64,000 nucleotides of DNA from Bradyrhizobium diazoefficiens (lineage in GTDB: Bacteria; Pseudomonadota; Alphaproteobacteria; Rhizobiales; Xanthobacteraceae): positions 6,936,001-7,000,000 of the forward strand of contig NZ_CP067101.1 of the NCBI RefSeq assembly GCF_016616425.1. Reading direction: 5' to 3'. Made by a program: the position numbers and the translations under genes. Within the stretch, counting starts at the first letter, position 1. Each line of letters begins with the position of its first letter. The notes under the pieces were generated by a model. That model did not search any database and was not told the origin of the DNA. It saw only the letters and a list, made by a program, of their open reading frames with translations. Positions 43,162-51,600 of this stretch are shown piece after piece.

Positions 43162-44406
43162 TTATCGCCCCTTGGTCGGGATCTTGTTATATGGCACGTC
43201 CTTGTCGACGCGGATGTCGCCGGGCAGGCCCAGCACGCGCTCGGCGATGATGTTGCGCAGGATCTCGTCGGTGCCGCCGGCGATGCGCATCGAGGGCGAG
43301 GACAGCAGCATCTGCTGGAACTGGCCCTGCACCGTCTGCTCGTCGCTGCCTGTGAGTACGCCGGCCGCTCCCTGAAGATCCATGGCGTAGGTCGCGATAT
43401 CCTGGAGCATCATTCCCGACACGAGCTTGCCGATGGAATTTTCCGGCCCCGGCCGCTCGCCCTTCGACAGCGCCGAGATCGCGCGATAGCTGGTGTATTT
43501 CAGCCCGTTCGACTTCACCGCCCAGCTCGCGAGCTTGGAGCGCACCGCGGGATCGTCGATGGCGAGACCGTCCTCCAGCATGAGGTTGGAGCAGAACTCG
43601 AACATTTCAGGCACGCCGGTCGCAAGCCGCGAACCGATCGACATGCGCTCGTTCATCAGCGTGGTCAGGGACACGCTCCAGCCCTCGCCGACGGCGCCGA
43701 GCCGCTGGCTGTCGGGGATCACGACGTCGGTGAAATAGACCTCGTTGAACTCCTGCATGCCATTGGCCTGCTTGATCGGACGAACCTCGACGCCCGGGCT
43801 CTTCATGTTCAGGAAGAACATGGTGAGGCCCTTGTGCTTGGGCACGTTCGGATCGGTGCGCGCGATCAGGAGACCATAGTCGGAGTAATGCGCGCCCGAG
43901 GTCCAGATCTTCTGACCGTTGACGATCCAGTTGTCGCCCTTCTTCTCCGCGCGGGTGCGCAGGCCGGCGACGTCAGAACCGGCGGACGGTTCGGAGAACA
44001 GCTGGCACCAGATCTCCTCGCCCGAGGCGAGCTTCGGCAAATAGCGGCGCTTGGCATCCTCGCTGCCGAAAGCCATCACGGTCGGTCCGCACATGCCCTC
44101 GCCGATCTGGAACGGTTGTGTCAGCTTGCCGTAGACGCCCTCCTCCTGCTGCCAGATCACGCGCTCGATCGGCGTGGCGCCGCGGCCGCCATAGTCTTTC
44201 GGCCAGTGCAGGCAGGCCCAGTTGCCCTCGAATTTCTTCTTCTGCCAGGCCTTGCCGATATCGACGATGTCGTGCCTGGCCAGGCGGATGCGGCCGAGCG
44301 AGGACTTTGACAGCTCGGCATGTAACTCTTTCGGCGCGTTGGCCTCGATCCATTGGCGCGCTGTCCGGCGGAATGCGGCTTCCTGCGGCGTGTCGTCGAA
44401 ATTCAT
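43162..44406 (-). CDS. Acyl-CoA dehydrogenase (tandem paralogue 1)
   Basis: A 414-residue FAD enzyme. Visible marks are FSEPSAGSDVAGLRTRAEKK, GQKIWTSGAHYSDYGLLIAR (FAD/substrate region) and the C-terminal GGTDEILRNIIAERVLGLPG. It oxidises an acyl-CoA to the enoyl-CoA. It is very similar along its whole length to the next gene and is most like the large-subunit type of ACDs linked to pimeloyl/aryl-acid degradation. Last gene of a leftward catabolic run. Confidence 0.93.
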   Translation of the reverse strand: MNFDDTPQEAAFRRTARQWIEANAPKELHAELSKSSLGRIRLARHDIVDIGKAWQKKKFEGNWACLHWPKDYGGRGATPIERVIWQQEEGVYGKLTQPFQIGEGMCGPTVMAFGSEDAKRRYLPKLASGEEIWCQLFSEPSAGSDVAGLRTRAEKKGDNWIVNGQKIWTSGAHYSDYGLLIARTDPNVPKHKGLTMFFLNMKSPGVEVRPIKQANGMQEFNEVYFTDVVIPDSQRLGAVGEGWSVSLTTLMNERMSIGSRLATGVPEMFEFCSNLMLEDGLAIDDPAVRSKLASWAVKSNGLKYTSYRAISALSKGERPGPENSIGKLVSGMMLQDIATYAMDLQGAAGVLTGSDEQTVQGQFQQMLLSSPSMRIAGGTDEILRNIIAERVLGLPGDIRVDKDVPYNKIPTKGR

Positions 44407-44420
44407 CTTCGAACTCTCCT

Positions 44421-44542
44421 CTCTCGCGCCCCGGACGCGGCGCAGCGCGAAGCGGTACGCTGCAGAGCCGGGGCCATTGTAGCTCTCTGGGTCCCGGCTC
44501 TGCGAAGCGGCGCCTCAGCGCCGCATCGCGTCCGGGACACGA
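44421..44542. repeat. Intergenic palindromic repeat, family A copy 3
   Basis: Bounded by CTCGCGCCCCGGACGCGG and CGCGTCCGGGACACGA, separating the two tandem dehydrogenase genes. Same family as 2909-3072, 43055-43160 and 52779-52902. Confidence 0.8.
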
Positions 44543-44544
44543 AC

Positions 44545-45789
44545 TCATCTTCCCTTGGTCGGGATCTTGTTGAACGGCACGTCCTTGTCGACACGAATAT
44601 CGCCCGGCAGGCCCAGCACCCGCTCGGCGATAATGTTGCGCATGATCTCGTCGGTGCCGCCCTCGACGCGCGTGCCGGGCGCACGCAGCAGCATCGCCTG
44701 GAAGCGGCCGGCAACTTCTGCATCCTCCGGGCCGCTGACCACACCGCTCGCGCCCTGCAAGTCCAGCGCATAGGTTGCAACATCCTGGATCATCGAGCCC
44801 GCGACCAGCTTGCCGATGGAATTCTCCGGCCCTGGCCGCTCGCCCTTCGACAGCGCCGAGATTGCGCGCATGCTGGTATATTTCAGCCCGCTCGCCTTCA
44901 CCGCCCAGTTCGCGAGCCTGGAGCGCACCGCAGCGTTCTCGATCGCGGGACCGTCCTCCAGCATCAGGCTGGAGCAATAGTCGAACAGCTCCGGGAAGCC
45001 GGTCGAGACGCCCGCGCCGATCGACATGCGCTCATTCATCAGCGTGGTCAGCGAGACGTTCCAGCCGTCATTGACCTCACCGAGGCGCTGGTGATCGGGA
45101 ATGCGGACGTTGGTGAAGTAGACCTCGTTGAAGTCGGACGCACCGCTCGCCTGCCTGATCGGCCTGACCTCGACGCCGGGGCTCTTCATGTCCAGGAAGA
45201 ACATGGTGAGACCCTTGTGCTTGGGCACAGCCGGGTCGGTGCGCGTCAGGAGAATGCCGAAGTCGGAATAATGCGCGCCGGACGTCCAGATCTTCTGACC
45301 GTTGATGACCCAGTCGTCGCCGTCCTTTTCGGCGCGCGTACGAAGCCCGGCGACATCCGAACCGCCGGCCGGCTCGGAAAACAGCTGGCACCACACCTTC
45401 TCGCCGGACGCGAGCGGCGGCAGATAGGTCCGCTTATGCTCCTCGCGCGCGAACGCCATCACGGTCGGCCCGCACATGCCGTGGCCGATGATGAACATGT
45501 GGGAGAGTTTGCCGAATGCTCCCTCCTCCTGCTGCCAGATCACGCGCTCGATCGGCGATGATCCGCGCCCGCCATACTCCTTCGGCCAGTGCAGGCAGGC
45601 CCAGCCAGCATCGGCCTTTTTCTTCTGCCAAGCCTTTGCGACCTGGAGAATGTCAGCATTCTTGAGCTGGGTGCGGCCGAGCGAAGACTTGCGCAGCTCG
45701 TCCTCATATTGCTTCGGCGCGTTCGCGCCGATCCAGGCACGCGCAGTGGCGCGAAACTCGGCTTCCTGCGGGGTGTCGTCGAAGTTCAT
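44545..45789 (-). CDS. Acyl-CoA dehydrogenase (tandem paralogue 2)
   Basis: A 414-residue FAD enzyme of the same length and layout as the preceding paralogue, with FSEPAGGSDVAGLRTRAEKD, GQKIWTSGAHYSDFGILLTR and GGTDEIMRNIIAERVLGLPG. The C-terminal hexapeptide IPTKGR is shared. The gene ends two bases before a family A repeat, just as its paralogue does, showing that gene plus repeat were duplicated or each targeted. Follows the small-type ACD by 15 bp. Confidence 0.93.
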   Translation of the reverse strand: MNFDDTPQEAEFRATARAWIGANAPKQYEDELRKSSLGRTQLKNADILQVAKAWQKKKADAGWACLHWPKEYGGRGSSPIERVIWQQEEGAFGKLSHMFIIGHGMCGPTVMAFAREEHKRTYLPPLASGEKVWCQLFSEPAGGSDVAGLRTRAEKDGDDWVINGQKIWTSGAHYSDFGILLTRTDPAVPKHKGLTMFFLDMKSPGVEVRPIRQASGASDFNEVYFTNVRIPDHQRLGEVNDGWNVSLTTLMNERMSIGAGVSTGFPELFDYCSSLMLEDGPAIENAAVRSRLANWAVKASGLKYTSMRAISALSKGERPGPENSIGKLVAGSMIQDVATYALDLQGASGVVSGPEDAEVAGRFQAMLLRAPGTRVEGGTDEIMRNIIAERVLGLPGDIRVDKDVPFNKIPTKGR

Positions 45790-45804
45790 GACGTTGCCTC
45801 TCGC

Positions 45805-46932
45805 TTACGCCGCGTTCTTCTTGCGCATGCGGTCGATCAGCTGGTCTTCCCAATAAGAGAGGCTACCGAGCCCGAGCGCCAGGGCGTTGGCGCGGCGGTA
45901 GTACATGTGGCAGTCGAACTCCCAGGTGAAACCCATGCCGCCGTGAACCTGGATGTTGTTCTTGGCGCAGTGCTGGAACGCCTGCGTCGCGCTGATGCGC
46001 GCTGCCGCGGCGGCTTCAGGCAGCTCGCCCGCGTTGGTCGAGAGCGCCCAAGCGCCGTAATAGCTGTTCGAGCGCGCCAGCGTCGCCGAGACATACATGT
46101 CCGCGAGCATGTGCTTGACCGCCTGAAACGAGCCGATCTGGCGGCCGAAGGCGATGCGGTCGAGCGCGTAGTCGCGGCCCATCTCCAGCGCGCGATCGGC
46201 ACCACCAACTTGCTCGAAGGCACACAGCACCGCGGCGCGGTCGAGCACCTGGGTCAGGATGCTCCAGCCTTCTCCCGCCGCGCCAAGCGGCTCGGCCTTG
46301 CAGTCTTTGAAGCTGATTTCGGCCTGTCCGCGCGTCGGATCGAGGTTGGTGAGGCTCTTCACCTCGACGCCGCCGGCCTTCAGATCGACCAGAAACAGCG
46401 AGACGTCGCCCTCGCGCCCGCTCGATCCCGTACGGGCGGCAACGACCGCGAAGTTCGCGATCGCTCCGTCGGCGACCGGCTTCTTGACGCCGTTGAGCAC
46501 GCCGCTCGCAGCGGTGAGCTTGACGTTCTGCGGCGACGGATTGCCCTTGCCTTCGAACAGCGCCAGCGTGCCGATCGCCTCGCCCGACGCAATCGCGGGC
46601 AACCATTTCTTTTTCTGCGCGTCGCTGCCGGCGATCAGCAGCGCTTCGGCCGCGAGGTAGACCGTCGAGGAGAACGGCACCGGCGCATTGGCCCGCCCCA
46701 TCTCCTCCGCGATCACGCAGAGCTCGAGATGTCCGGCGCCGGCGCCGCCAAACTCTTCGGGAATCGCGACGCCGAGGAAGCCCATCTCGGCGAGGCCCTT
46801 CCACAGATCTTTGTCATAGGGCGCCTTGCCGTCGAGCACGACGCGCGCCGCCTTGGGCGGACACTTCTCGGCGAGGAATTTGCGCGCCTGGTCGCGGAGC
46901 TGCTTCTGGTCGTCGGAGAAATCGAAGTTCAT
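45805..46932 (-). CDS. Acyl-CoA dehydrogenase, small type
   Basis: A 375-residue member, shorter and divergent from its two neighbours. It has MGFLGVAIPEEFGGAGAGHL near the N-terminus, LDRIAFGRQIGSFQAVKHML, and IQVHGGMGFTWEFDCHMYYR at the end. This pattern fits the small subunit of pimeloyl-CoA-dehydrogenase-like pairs, so it may form a hetero-oligomer with a 414-residue partner (inference). It follows the ligase gene across a family C repeat. Confidence 0.9.
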   Translation of the reverse strand: MNFDFSDDQKQLRDQARKFLAEKCPPKAARVVLDGKAPYDKDLWKGLAEMGFLGVAIPEEFGGAGAGHLELCVIAEEMGRANAPVPFSSTVYLAAEALLIAGSDAQKKKWLPAIASGEAIGTLALFEGKGNPSPQNVKLTAASGVLNGVKKPVADGAIANFAVVAARTGSSGREGDVSLFLVDLKAGGVEVKSLTNLDPTRGQAEISFKDCKAEPLGAAGEGWSILTQVLDRAAVLCAFEQVGGADRALEMGRDYALDRIAFGRQIGSFQAVKHMLADMYVSATLARSNSYYGAWALSTNAGELPEAAAAARISATQAFQHCAKNNIQVHGGMGFTWEFDCHMYYRRANALALGLGSLSYWEDQLIDRMRKKNAA

Positions 46933-46959
46933 GGCGGCTTACCTTGTTATTGCTGTTCT

Positions 46960-47040
46960 GTAGGATGGGTGGAGCGAAGCGATACCCATCAAATTATCTG
47001 ACAAAGAGAGATGGGTTTCGCTGCGCTCTACCCATCCTAC
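46960..47040. repeat. Inverted repeat, family C copy 1
   Basis: GTAGGATGGG and CCCATCCTAC bound the element, with inner GGGT...ACCC and GAGCGAAGCGA/TCGCTGCGCTC complementarity. It lies in the short gap between the ligase and small-type ACD genes. The related element is at 62948-63044. Confidence 0.8.
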
Positions 47041-47045
47041 GGCGT

Positions 47046-48917
47046 TCATCGCAGCACGATCACATCTTCATCCGGCTCATCCGCATAGAGCCGCTCCACC
47101 AGTGCGGCGCGGCGCTCCAGGCCGGCGCGCTGGTTGATGTAGCCCTTGTCGGTGAGCTCGTTGCCGTCGATCGAGGGCGGCTCGACCATCAGCATGGCGC
47201 GGGCGATGATGCGGCTGCTGGCACCCTCACAGTCTTTATTGTGCGCTTCCAATCCTTGCCTGAAGCAGGCGATGACCTCGGGATGCTTCACCGCCTCTGC
47301 AAAGCTCAGATCGGGATTGCCGACGAACTGGCGGCAGGCATGCAGATTCGGCCAGGCGAGCAGGCCGATGAAGGGACGATCCTGCCCCGCGACCAGTGCG
47401 TCATGGACGACAGGCGTTGCAGCCGCGATCGCGTCGGTGCGGAGCGATCCGACGTGAACGAATGTCCCGGTGGTGAGCTTGAAGTCCTCCACCACACGCC
47501 CGGCGAAGATGATGCCCTGCACCGGATCGGACTCGTCGACGAAGATGCCGGCATCGCCGATACAGTAAAAGCCTTCCTCGTCGAACATCTTCTTCGTCAG
47601 CTCCGGCTGGCCGAAATAGCCGGGCGTGACGTTGACGCCGCGCAGGCGCAGCTCGTATTTCGAGCCGCACGGCACCATCTTCAATTCGACGCCGGGGAAC
47701 GGCAGGCCGATCAGGCCGACGCGCTCGGTGTCCCAATAGGTGCCGGTCGAGGTCGGTGCGGTCTCGGTCGAGCCCCAGCCGGTGTAGAACACGATGCGTT
47801 CGCCGGTGGTCTTCACCGCAAGCGCCTGCATGCGGTCGTAGAGATCGTCAGGCAGGCGCGCGCCGCCATAGGCCATGATCGAGAGATTCTTGAAGAAGGA
47901 GCGGCAGAGCGCGTCGTCCTTTTCCATGGCGGCGGCGAGCGCGGCATAGCCGGCCGGCACATTGGCGTAATAGGTCGGCGAGATCTCGCGCAGGTTCCGC
48001 AGCGTCTCCTCGAACTGGCCCGGCATCGGCCGGCCGTCGTCGATATAGAGCGTGCCGCCATCGACCAGGATCGGGTGAAACGCCGCATTGCCGCCCATGG
48101 TATGGTTCCAGGGCATCCAGTCCAGCATGGTCGCAACAGGACCGCTGGGATCGCGCGGACGAACCTGCATCATCATCGCCGCATTGGCGCACATCATCTC
48201 CTGCGTGTTGATGACGGCCTTGGGCATGCCGGTCGAGCCCGACGTGAACAGCAGCTTGCCAACGGTCTGTGGCGTGATCTTTGCGATCGACGCATCGACG
48301 TCGGCGGTCACAGGCGTTGCCGCAAGCTCGGTGAAACTGACGCTCTTGATGCCCTCGCAGGGCCGCGCGACGTGAACGACGGTAACGCCGGTGAGATCGA
48401 GTGCATTCAGTGCCTTCTCGAAGGTCGGGCCGTCCTGCACCATCACCACGGCCGGCTTGATCAGGTCGAACAGGTACTTCAGCTTGACGTGATCGTGGCT
48501 CATCAGGGAATAGGCCGGCGACACCGGTGCCGCTGGCGACCGTGCCTGCATCGCAGCCTGCGTCATCAACGCATGCTCGATCGAATTGCCGGAGAGGATC
48601 GCAACGGGGCGACCATCGAGCCCGAGATTGAGCAGGCCTTGCGTCAGCGCATCCACGGTGCGCTTGGCTCCGCCATAGGGCACTTTGCGCCATTCCCGAT
48701 TGGGACCGCCACGCTGCGCCAGCCAGATGCGCTCGGGCGCTTCCTTCGCCCACTTCGCCAGCGAAGCCGGAATGTGCTTTTCGTAGGGCTTCAGCGGAAT
48801 GCGCGACTTCAGCACCACCGTGCCGTCGCTGCGGCGCTCGATGTCGATGTCGCGTGCGAGCCACGCGACCTTGCGAAAGGCGGGCTTCGTCATCACCGCC
48901 GCCGCGCTTCCACTCAT
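47046..48917 (-). CDS. Feruloyl-CoA-synthetase-like acyl/aryl-CoA ligase
   Basis: A 623-residue ANL enzyme. Motifs: LLFTSGSTGMPKAVINTQE, FYTGWGSTETAPTSTGTYWD and GFYCIGDAGIFVDESDPVQG. The STET-APT pattern and overall length match feruloyl-CoA synthetase relatives, which activate hydroxycinnamic or related acids. Context (ACDs, crotonase, hydroxyacyl dehydrogenase, thiolase) indicates full beta-oxidation of the product. GGGAGACG precedes the ATG at 48917. Exact substrate not determined. Confidence 0.88.
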   Translation of the reverse strand: MSGSAAAVMTKPAFRKVAWLARDIDIERRSDGTVVLKSRIPLKPYEKHIPASLAKWAKEAPERIWLAQRGGPNREWRKVPYGGAKRTVDALTQGLLNLGLDGRPVAILSGNSIEHALMTQAAMQARSPAAPVSPAYSLMSHDHVKLKYLFDLIKPAVVMVQDGPTFEKALNALDLTGVTVVHVARPCEGIKSVSFTELAATPVTADVDASIAKITPQTVGKLLFTSGSTGMPKAVINTQEMMCANAAMMMQVRPRDPSGPVATMLDWMPWNHTMGGNAAFHPILVDGGTLYIDDGRPMPGQFEETLRNLREISPTYYANVPAGYAALAAAMEKDDALCRSFFKNLSIMAYGGARLPDDLYDRMQALAVKTTGERIVFYTGWGSTETAPTSTGTYWDTERVGLIGLPFPGVELKMVPCGSKYELRLRGVNVTPGYFGQPELTKKMFDEEGFYCIGDAGIFVDESDPVQGIIFAGRVVEDFKLTTGTFVHVGSLRTDAIAAATPVVHDALVAGQDRPFIGLLAWPNLHACRQFVGNPDLSFAEAVKHPEVIACFRQGLEAHNKDCEGASSRIIARAMLMVEPPSIDGNELTDKGYINQRAGLERRAALVERLYADEPDEDVIVLR

Positions 48918-48960
48918 TTTGCGTCTCCCGGAATTAACGTCCTTTGCGGATCGTTTTCGT

Positions 48961-49767
48961 TCAGCGCTTGATATAGACAGGCTTTCGCTTCTCAAGGAAG
49001 GCCCTGATGCCTTCCGAAAATTCCTCGGAACGGCTGCACAGGACCTGGTTGCGATCCTCCATCGCGATCACGGCTTCGAGCGATCCCGCATCGATGCTCA
49101 TGTTGAGACATTCCTTGGATAAACGCAGGCCCACCGGCGAAGCCGTCATCATCGCGTCGATGTAAGTCACGGCCGCGTCATCGAGCCCGTCTTCGTCTAC
49201 GATCTCCGAGACCAGCCCGACCGCCAGCGCGCGCTCGGCACCGATGAAGCGGCCGGTGAGGATCAGTTCAGATGCCACGGACACGCCGACGAGCCGTGGC
49301 AGAAAATAGCTGGTGCCGATATCGCAGCCGCCGAGGCCAAGCTTGATGAAGGCACAGTTCATCCGCGCCGACTTGGCGGCGATGCGGATATCGGAGGCAA
49401 GCGCCAGCGCAAAGCCGCCGCCGGCCGCGGCACCCTGCACCAGCGCGATGATTGGCTGCGGGCAGCGCCGCATCAGCATCACGATGTCGGCGATGCGGCG
49501 CTGCGAGTCGAGTGACTCGGTAACGCCGGGGAGTTCCTGCTGCCCGGCCCGGCGTGCCATCGCGGCCTTGAGGTCGAGGCCAGCGCAGAAATTCTTGCCC
49601 GCGCCCTTCAACACGACGACGCGCGTGTCGCGGTTGCGCTGGAGGCCCTGGAAATAGACGTTCAGCGCATCGATCAGTGTGGGATCGAGGGCGTTGAGGC
49701 TGTCGGGACGGTTGAGCGTCACCCGGTCGACGCCGTCGTCATGCTCGATCAGCAACGGTTGGGACAT
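48961..49767 (-). CDS. Enoyl-CoA hydratase/isomerase family protein (crotonase)
   Basis: A 268-residue crotonase with FCAGLDLKAA and GAAAGGGFALALASDIRIAA forming the oxyanion hole. The usual first catalytic Glu site reads FIKLGLGG, and the second region GGCDIGTSYFLPRL carries Asp, a pattern closer to dienoyl-CoA isomerases than to classic hydratases. So the reaction may be isomerisation rather than hydration. ATG 49767 is chosen; an ATG four codons earlier is possible. Confidence 0.88.
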   Translation of the reverse strand: MSQPLLIEHDDGVDRVTLNRPDSLNALDPTLIDALNVYFQGLQRNRDTRVVVLKGAGKNFCAGLDLKAAMARRAGQQELPGVTESLDSQRRIADIVMLMRRCPQPIIALVQGAAAGGGFALALASDIRIAAKSARMNCAFIKLGLGGCDIGTSYFLPRLVGVSVASELILTGRFIGAERALAVGLVSEIVDEDGLDDAAVTYIDAMMTASPVGLRLSKECLNMSIDAGSLEAVIAMEDRNQVLCSRSEEFSEGIRAFLEKRKPVYIKR

Positions 49768-49803
49768 GGGGCCTCGCACTTTGTTGCCGCACGCAGACTG
49801 TCT

Positions 49804-49966
49804 CCCGACCCTCCCCTGGAGGGGGAGGGTCGGCTCACATGGAGCGCAGTGAAGTGTGAGACGGGGTGGGGTGACGCTCTCTCCGCTTGAGACGCTGCCC
49901 GTGTGGAGAGATCACCCCGCCCCGCTCCGCTGCACGCGATCGACCCTCCCCCTCCAGGGGAGGGTA
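49804..49966. repeat. Inverted repeat, family E
   Basis: CGACCCTCCCCTGGAGGGGG-type stems at both ends (49805-49832 and 49941-49965) enclose a 100-bp middle with GGTGGGGTGA/TCACCCCGCC complementarity. It lies between the SDR and crotonase genes. No coding content. Confidence 0.75.
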
Positions 49967-49976
49967 AGTGCACCGC

Positions 49977-50735
49977 TTACCGCGGCGCCATACGAATGGC
50001 GCCGTCGAGGCGGATGGTCTCGCCGTTCAGCATCGCGTTCTCGACGATGTGCACGGCGAGCGAACCGTATTCGGCGGCATCGCCGAGTCGCGAGGGATGC
50101 GGCACCTGGGCGCCCAGGCTCTTGCGGGCCTCTTCGTTGAGACCCATCAAGAGCGGCGTGAAGAACAGGCCAGGCGCGATGGTGTTGACGCGGATCTTCT
50201 GGCTGGCGAGATCGCGCGCGGCCGGCAGGGTCAGGCCGACGACGCCCCCCTTCGACGCAGAATAGGCGATCTGGCCGATCTGGCCTTCGTAAGCCGCAAC
50301 CGACGCCGTGTTGATGATGACGCCGCGCTCCTCGCCGACGGGCTCGATCGTGACGAGACGCTCGGCGAACAGACGCAGGCAGTTGAAGGTGCCGATCAAA
50401 TTGACATTGATGATGCGCGCGAACTTTTCGAGCGGATAGACGCCGTCGCGACCGACGATGCGCTGCGAGCCACCGATGCCGGCGCAGTTCATCAGCACGC
50501 GGGCGACGCCATGCGCGGCTTCCGCCTTGGCGATTGCCGCCTTGATCTGCTCCTCGCTGGTGACATCCGCATGCAGCGCAACGCCCTTCACCTCGGCGGC
50601 GACCTTCTCGGCATTGTCCTTGTTCTGGTCGATCACGCCGATCTTGGCGCCCTTGGCCGCCATGGCGCGAGCGGTCGCCTCGCCGAGACCCGAACCACCG
50701 CCGGTGATGAGAACGGCTACGTCTTTCAACTGCAT
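49977..50735 (-). CDS. SDR family 3-hydroxyacyl-CoA dehydrogenase (type II-like)
   Basis: A 252-residue short-chain dehydrogenase. NAD loop ITGGGSGLGEATARA, NCAG (MNCAGIGGSQRI), catalytic Ser in NTASVAAYEGQIGQ and YSASKGG. The length and KFARIINVNLIGTFNCLRLF resemble the HSD10/type II 3-hydroxyacyl-CoA dehydrogenase group. It would oxidise the hydroxyacyl-CoA formed by the neighbouring crotonase. Confidence 0.92.
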   Translation of the reverse strand: MQLKDVAVLITGGGSGLGEATARAMAAKGAKIGVIDQNKDNAEKVAAEVKGVALHADVTSEEQIKAAIAKAEAAHGVARVLMNCAGIGGSQRIVGRDGVYPLEKFARIINVNLIGTFNCLRLFAERLVTIEPVGEERGVIINTASVAAYEGQIGQIAYSASKGGVVGLTLPAARDLASQKIRVNTIAPGLFFTPLLMGLNEEARKSLGAQVPHPSRLGDAAEYGSLAVHIVENAMLNGETIRLDGAIRMAPR

Positions 50736-50787
50736 CGCTTGTACCTTTCCTTGGGCGTTTCTTCTCTGGACTTGGGAGTTCGGTCGA

Positions 50788-51447
50788 TTATCCGGCTGCG
50801 ACAGCTTCCGCGGCTTGCGTGAGGATGCCGCCGCAGATCAGCGTTTCCATGTGTTTGATGTACTGCCGGCAGACGTCGTCGGTGACCGGGCCGACGCCGG
50901 TCGCGCGGGACATCGCGTGCCGGCCGAAGAACAGGTGATCGCAGGCGCCGATCAGGCTGGTGTAGAACAGCACCGGATCGGTGGCGCGGAATTCGCCGCG
51001 GCTGACGCCATCGGCCAGCAGGCGGCGGTGGAAGTCCAGCAGCGGCGCGACGAAGAATTTCGACACCTCGTCCGCACATTCCGGCTTGGTCTCGTGCAGC
51101 AGATAGTGGATCAACCGGTTCATGTAGGGGAACCGGTAGTAGGCGCGGATGATGCCGCCGATATGCAGCTTCAGCTTCGCCGTCGGCGTGATCGGCTGCG
51201 CCAGGAGATATTCGAGATTGGAGAGCTCGGTCGCGGCATTGCGCTCGAGCAGCGCCAGCAGCAGGCCATCCTTGTTGCCGTAGTGATATTTGACCAGTGC
51301 GGCGTTGGCGCCCGACTTCTGGGCGATGTCGGAAAGCGAGATCTCGATCGAGGAGCGCTCGATCATCAGCTCGCTCGCGGCCACGAGCAATTTCTCCGCC
51401 GTGGAATTCTTCCCGCTGGGGAGCCTGTTCGGTACGCTGGTAGCCAC
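50788..51447 (-). CDS. TetR family transcriptional regulator
   Basis: A 219-residue regulator. The N-terminal helix-turn-helix is SLSDIAQKSGANAALVKYHYGNKDGLL; the remaining about 150 residues form the ligand domain (ACDHLFFGRH near the C-terminus). It is divergent from the thiolase gene and precedes the beta-oxidation genes on its own strand, so it probably represses both arms and responds to an acyl-CoA. Confidence 0.92.
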   Translation of the reverse strand: MATSVPNRLPSGKNSTAEKLLVAASELMIERSSIEISLSDIAQKSGANAALVKYHYGNKDGLLLALLERNAATELSNLEYLLAQPITPTAKLKLHIGGIIRAYYRFPYMNRLIHYLLHETKPECADEVSKFFVAPLLDFHRRLLADGVSRGEFRATDPVLFYTSLIGACDHLFFGRHAMSRATGVGPVTDDVCRQYIKHMETLICGGILTQAAEAVAAG

Positions 51448-51513
51448 GGAGATCCCTGTTCTCGCCGCTTGAAGCGGGCCGCAGATAAGCCCAAGCAGCG
51501 CCTCATCACAAGA

Positions 51514-51531
51514 GTTAATTGATCGATTGAC
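51514..51531. promoter_or_regulatory. Candidate TetR operator
   Basis: GTTAATTGATCGATTGAC is an 18-bp imperfect palindrome with 14 of 18 positions symmetric; the mismatches are all transitions. It lies centrally in the 153-bp gap between tetR and the thiolase gene, where a divergent repressor would act. Confidence 0.55.
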
Positions 51532-51600
51532 TAAACGATCTCTCGCCCCTTAAATCCGTCCCCGACAACCACTCAATCAAGAATTCAGGGAGAGACCGAC

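Noticed and set aside
43114..44310. Rightward frame of about 400 codons opposite the acyl-CoA dehydrogenase, with a twin at 44353-45561
   Set aside because: The two look alike only because the dehydrogenase genes beneath them are paralogues.
46944..48971. Rightward frame of 675 codons opposite the feruloyl-CoA-synthetase-like gene
   Set aside because: Low-complexity Arg/Asp/His sequence with no family signature; the opposite frame has all ANL motifs.
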